A stretch of 64,000 bases of DNA from Ophiocordyceps camponoti-saundersi (nom. inval.) (taxonomy: Eukaryota > Ascomycota > Sordariomycetes > Hypocreales > Ophiocordycipitaceae). How positions within the stretch are numbered: the first letter of the stretch is position 1; each line of letters opens with the position of its first letter. Of the stretch, positions 63,200 to 64,000 are shown in pieces. Where the stretch lies: assembly GCA_003339415.1 (NCBI GenBank), contig PDHQ01000183.1, forward strand, positions 1 through 64,000, given 5' to 3'. The notes beneath the pieces were generated by a model that ran no database searches, had not been told where the DNA came from, and worked only from the letters and a program-made list of their open reading frames with translations. Made by a program: the position numbers and the translations under genes.

Positions 63200-64000
63200 C
63201 TTTTGCTCTTTTTCGATTTTATTTATATTAAAAAAAGTATAATTTAAAATCCCTATTATAGCTTTTAAAGATAAGGATATATATAATATATATAATATTA
63301 TTTTTATTATAATTAAAGAGAAGGATAATTATACCTTAGCTATATAACTTAGATAATAAAGCGTTATTATTATATTTAGCTAACTATTTAAAGCTTTAAA
63401 CTATAAAGAAATTAATACTTTATTTACTTACAAGGTTTTTATATTTATATAATATAACTTTTCTATTAATCTTATATAGCGGATTCTTAAAATACGCTTT
63501 ATATAAAAGGTAAAAAATTAGAATAACTGCTTATATAAAAAATCTTAATTATTTATATAAAGCTATAATAATAATAATAAAAAGGAAATTCTTACTTAAT
63601 TATTTATAATTTTATATATATTATAGCGCCTTTTTCTTACTTTTAAACTAGCCTTAATAAGATTATATAATATATAAAAAGAATTATAAGATATTACTTA
63701 AGCTTATATATAATTTTCTTTTTTACTATACTATATAATCTATACTTACTTACTAATAAAATTCTAAGATTAATACCCTTTTTATACCTTTTTATATATT
63801 AAAAAACTATTATATAGCTTTATAAAATTAAGCTTATATTAGTTTAAAATATACTTTAGCTATTATTATATTATAAGTGCTTATAATAATTCCTTTATTA
63901 GCCCGAGGGTCTAATTTAGTACTAAGATTCTTATTTTTATAATAAATAATATTCTCGAATATTTTAATCTTATTTAATTCTTCGATAGATAAAGTAGTAT
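63200..64000 (+). pseudogene. Copia-A2 reverse transcriptase, cut by window end
   Basis: Continues the Copia-A2 frame after LARD-3. It aligns with Copia-A1 from about 36985 (both contain tataattaaaaaaag/aataaaaaaagtc and then gataagg). The catalytic L-Q-x-D-D appears as I-N-N-I-L-E at about 63942-63959, with both Asp mutated to Asn. The RNase H domain and the 3' LTR lie outside the window. Confidence 0.82.

Larger units (their letters stand above)
7397..64000 (+). mobile_element. Copia-A2, oldest host element, cut by window end
   Basis: The outermost element. Its own sequence is in pieces. The 5' LTR and leader are at 7397-7891. The rest of the leader, gag, protease and integrase are at 52732-56029. 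A few bases lie at 59658-59663. The RT start is at 63200-64000. Each junction can be checked against the uninterrupted sister Copia-A1. The leader sequence around gtaatatacgatatatac (about 33662 in A1) is split at 7891/52732 with TSD ataat. The stretch around gatataagttaaacc (about 36965 in A1) is split by E2 and then by LARD-3. The element therefore spans more than 56 kb. Its 3' LTR is not in view. Confidence 0.9.

Noticed and set aside
1..64000. CRISPR arrays, rRNA, riboswitches or bacterial-type operators.
   Set aside because: No regularly spaced repeats with unique spacers and no conserved RNA cores were seen; composition and element types are those of a fungal genome.

Overview
This window is a heavily mutated, gene-poor, AT-rich block from a filamentous ascomycete (Pezizomycotina). 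It appears to consist almost entirely of retrotransposons. CpA and TpG are nearly absent on both strands, TpA is in large excess and CpG survives. That is the mark of repeat-induced point mutation (RIP, CpA to TpA), a process of filamentous ascomycetes. Every coding region I found is retroelement-derived and riddled with TAA/TAG stops, so all are called pseudogenes. I found no host gene, rRNA, functional tRNA or CRISPR array. The species cannot be named from this.

Direct repeats and target-site duplications (TSDs) let the nesting be read. The names used here are my own labels. (1) Copia-A2 (+) starts with its 5' LTR at 7397 and runs past the window end. (2) Copia-D (-, 7892-52731, TSD ataat) sits in its leader. 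(3) Copia-D is split by LINE2 (+, 10415-17128), Copia-G1 (-, 18486-25372, TSD attat) and Copia-G2 (+, 25775-49317, TSD ataag). (4) Copia-G1 carries SINE2. Copia-G2 carries element E1 (27856-30404), Copia-A1 (33158-40478, TSD cttac) and LINE1 (-, 41823-49134, inside its 3' LTR, 18-bp TSD). (5) E1 carries SINE1. Downstream, Copia-A2 is broken again by E2 (56030-59640, itself carrying LARD-2) and by LARD-3 (59664-63194). Left of Copia-A2 lie a heptamer repeat (1-127), a solo LTR of the LARD family interrupted by LARD-1 (1288-4928), a deleted E copy (E3) and SINE3.

The elements look functionally linked. The SINE has a tRNA-like head with pol III A and B boxes, and its tail matches the last ~95 bp of LINE1, so LINE1 was probably its mobiliser. 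The LARD family has ~508-bp LTRs and no recognised pol. It shares the purine tract before the 3' LTR and the motif after the 5' LTR with the Copia families, so it probably used Copia proteins. Family E has 17-18-bp TSDs and an (ATT)n tail and is ~1.9 kb, but I could not assign it to a known element.

All motif and boundary calls were made by eye from the sequence. Element and LTR limits supported by matching TSDs are reliable to within a base or two. ORF limits are approximate, because starts and stops have been mutated.
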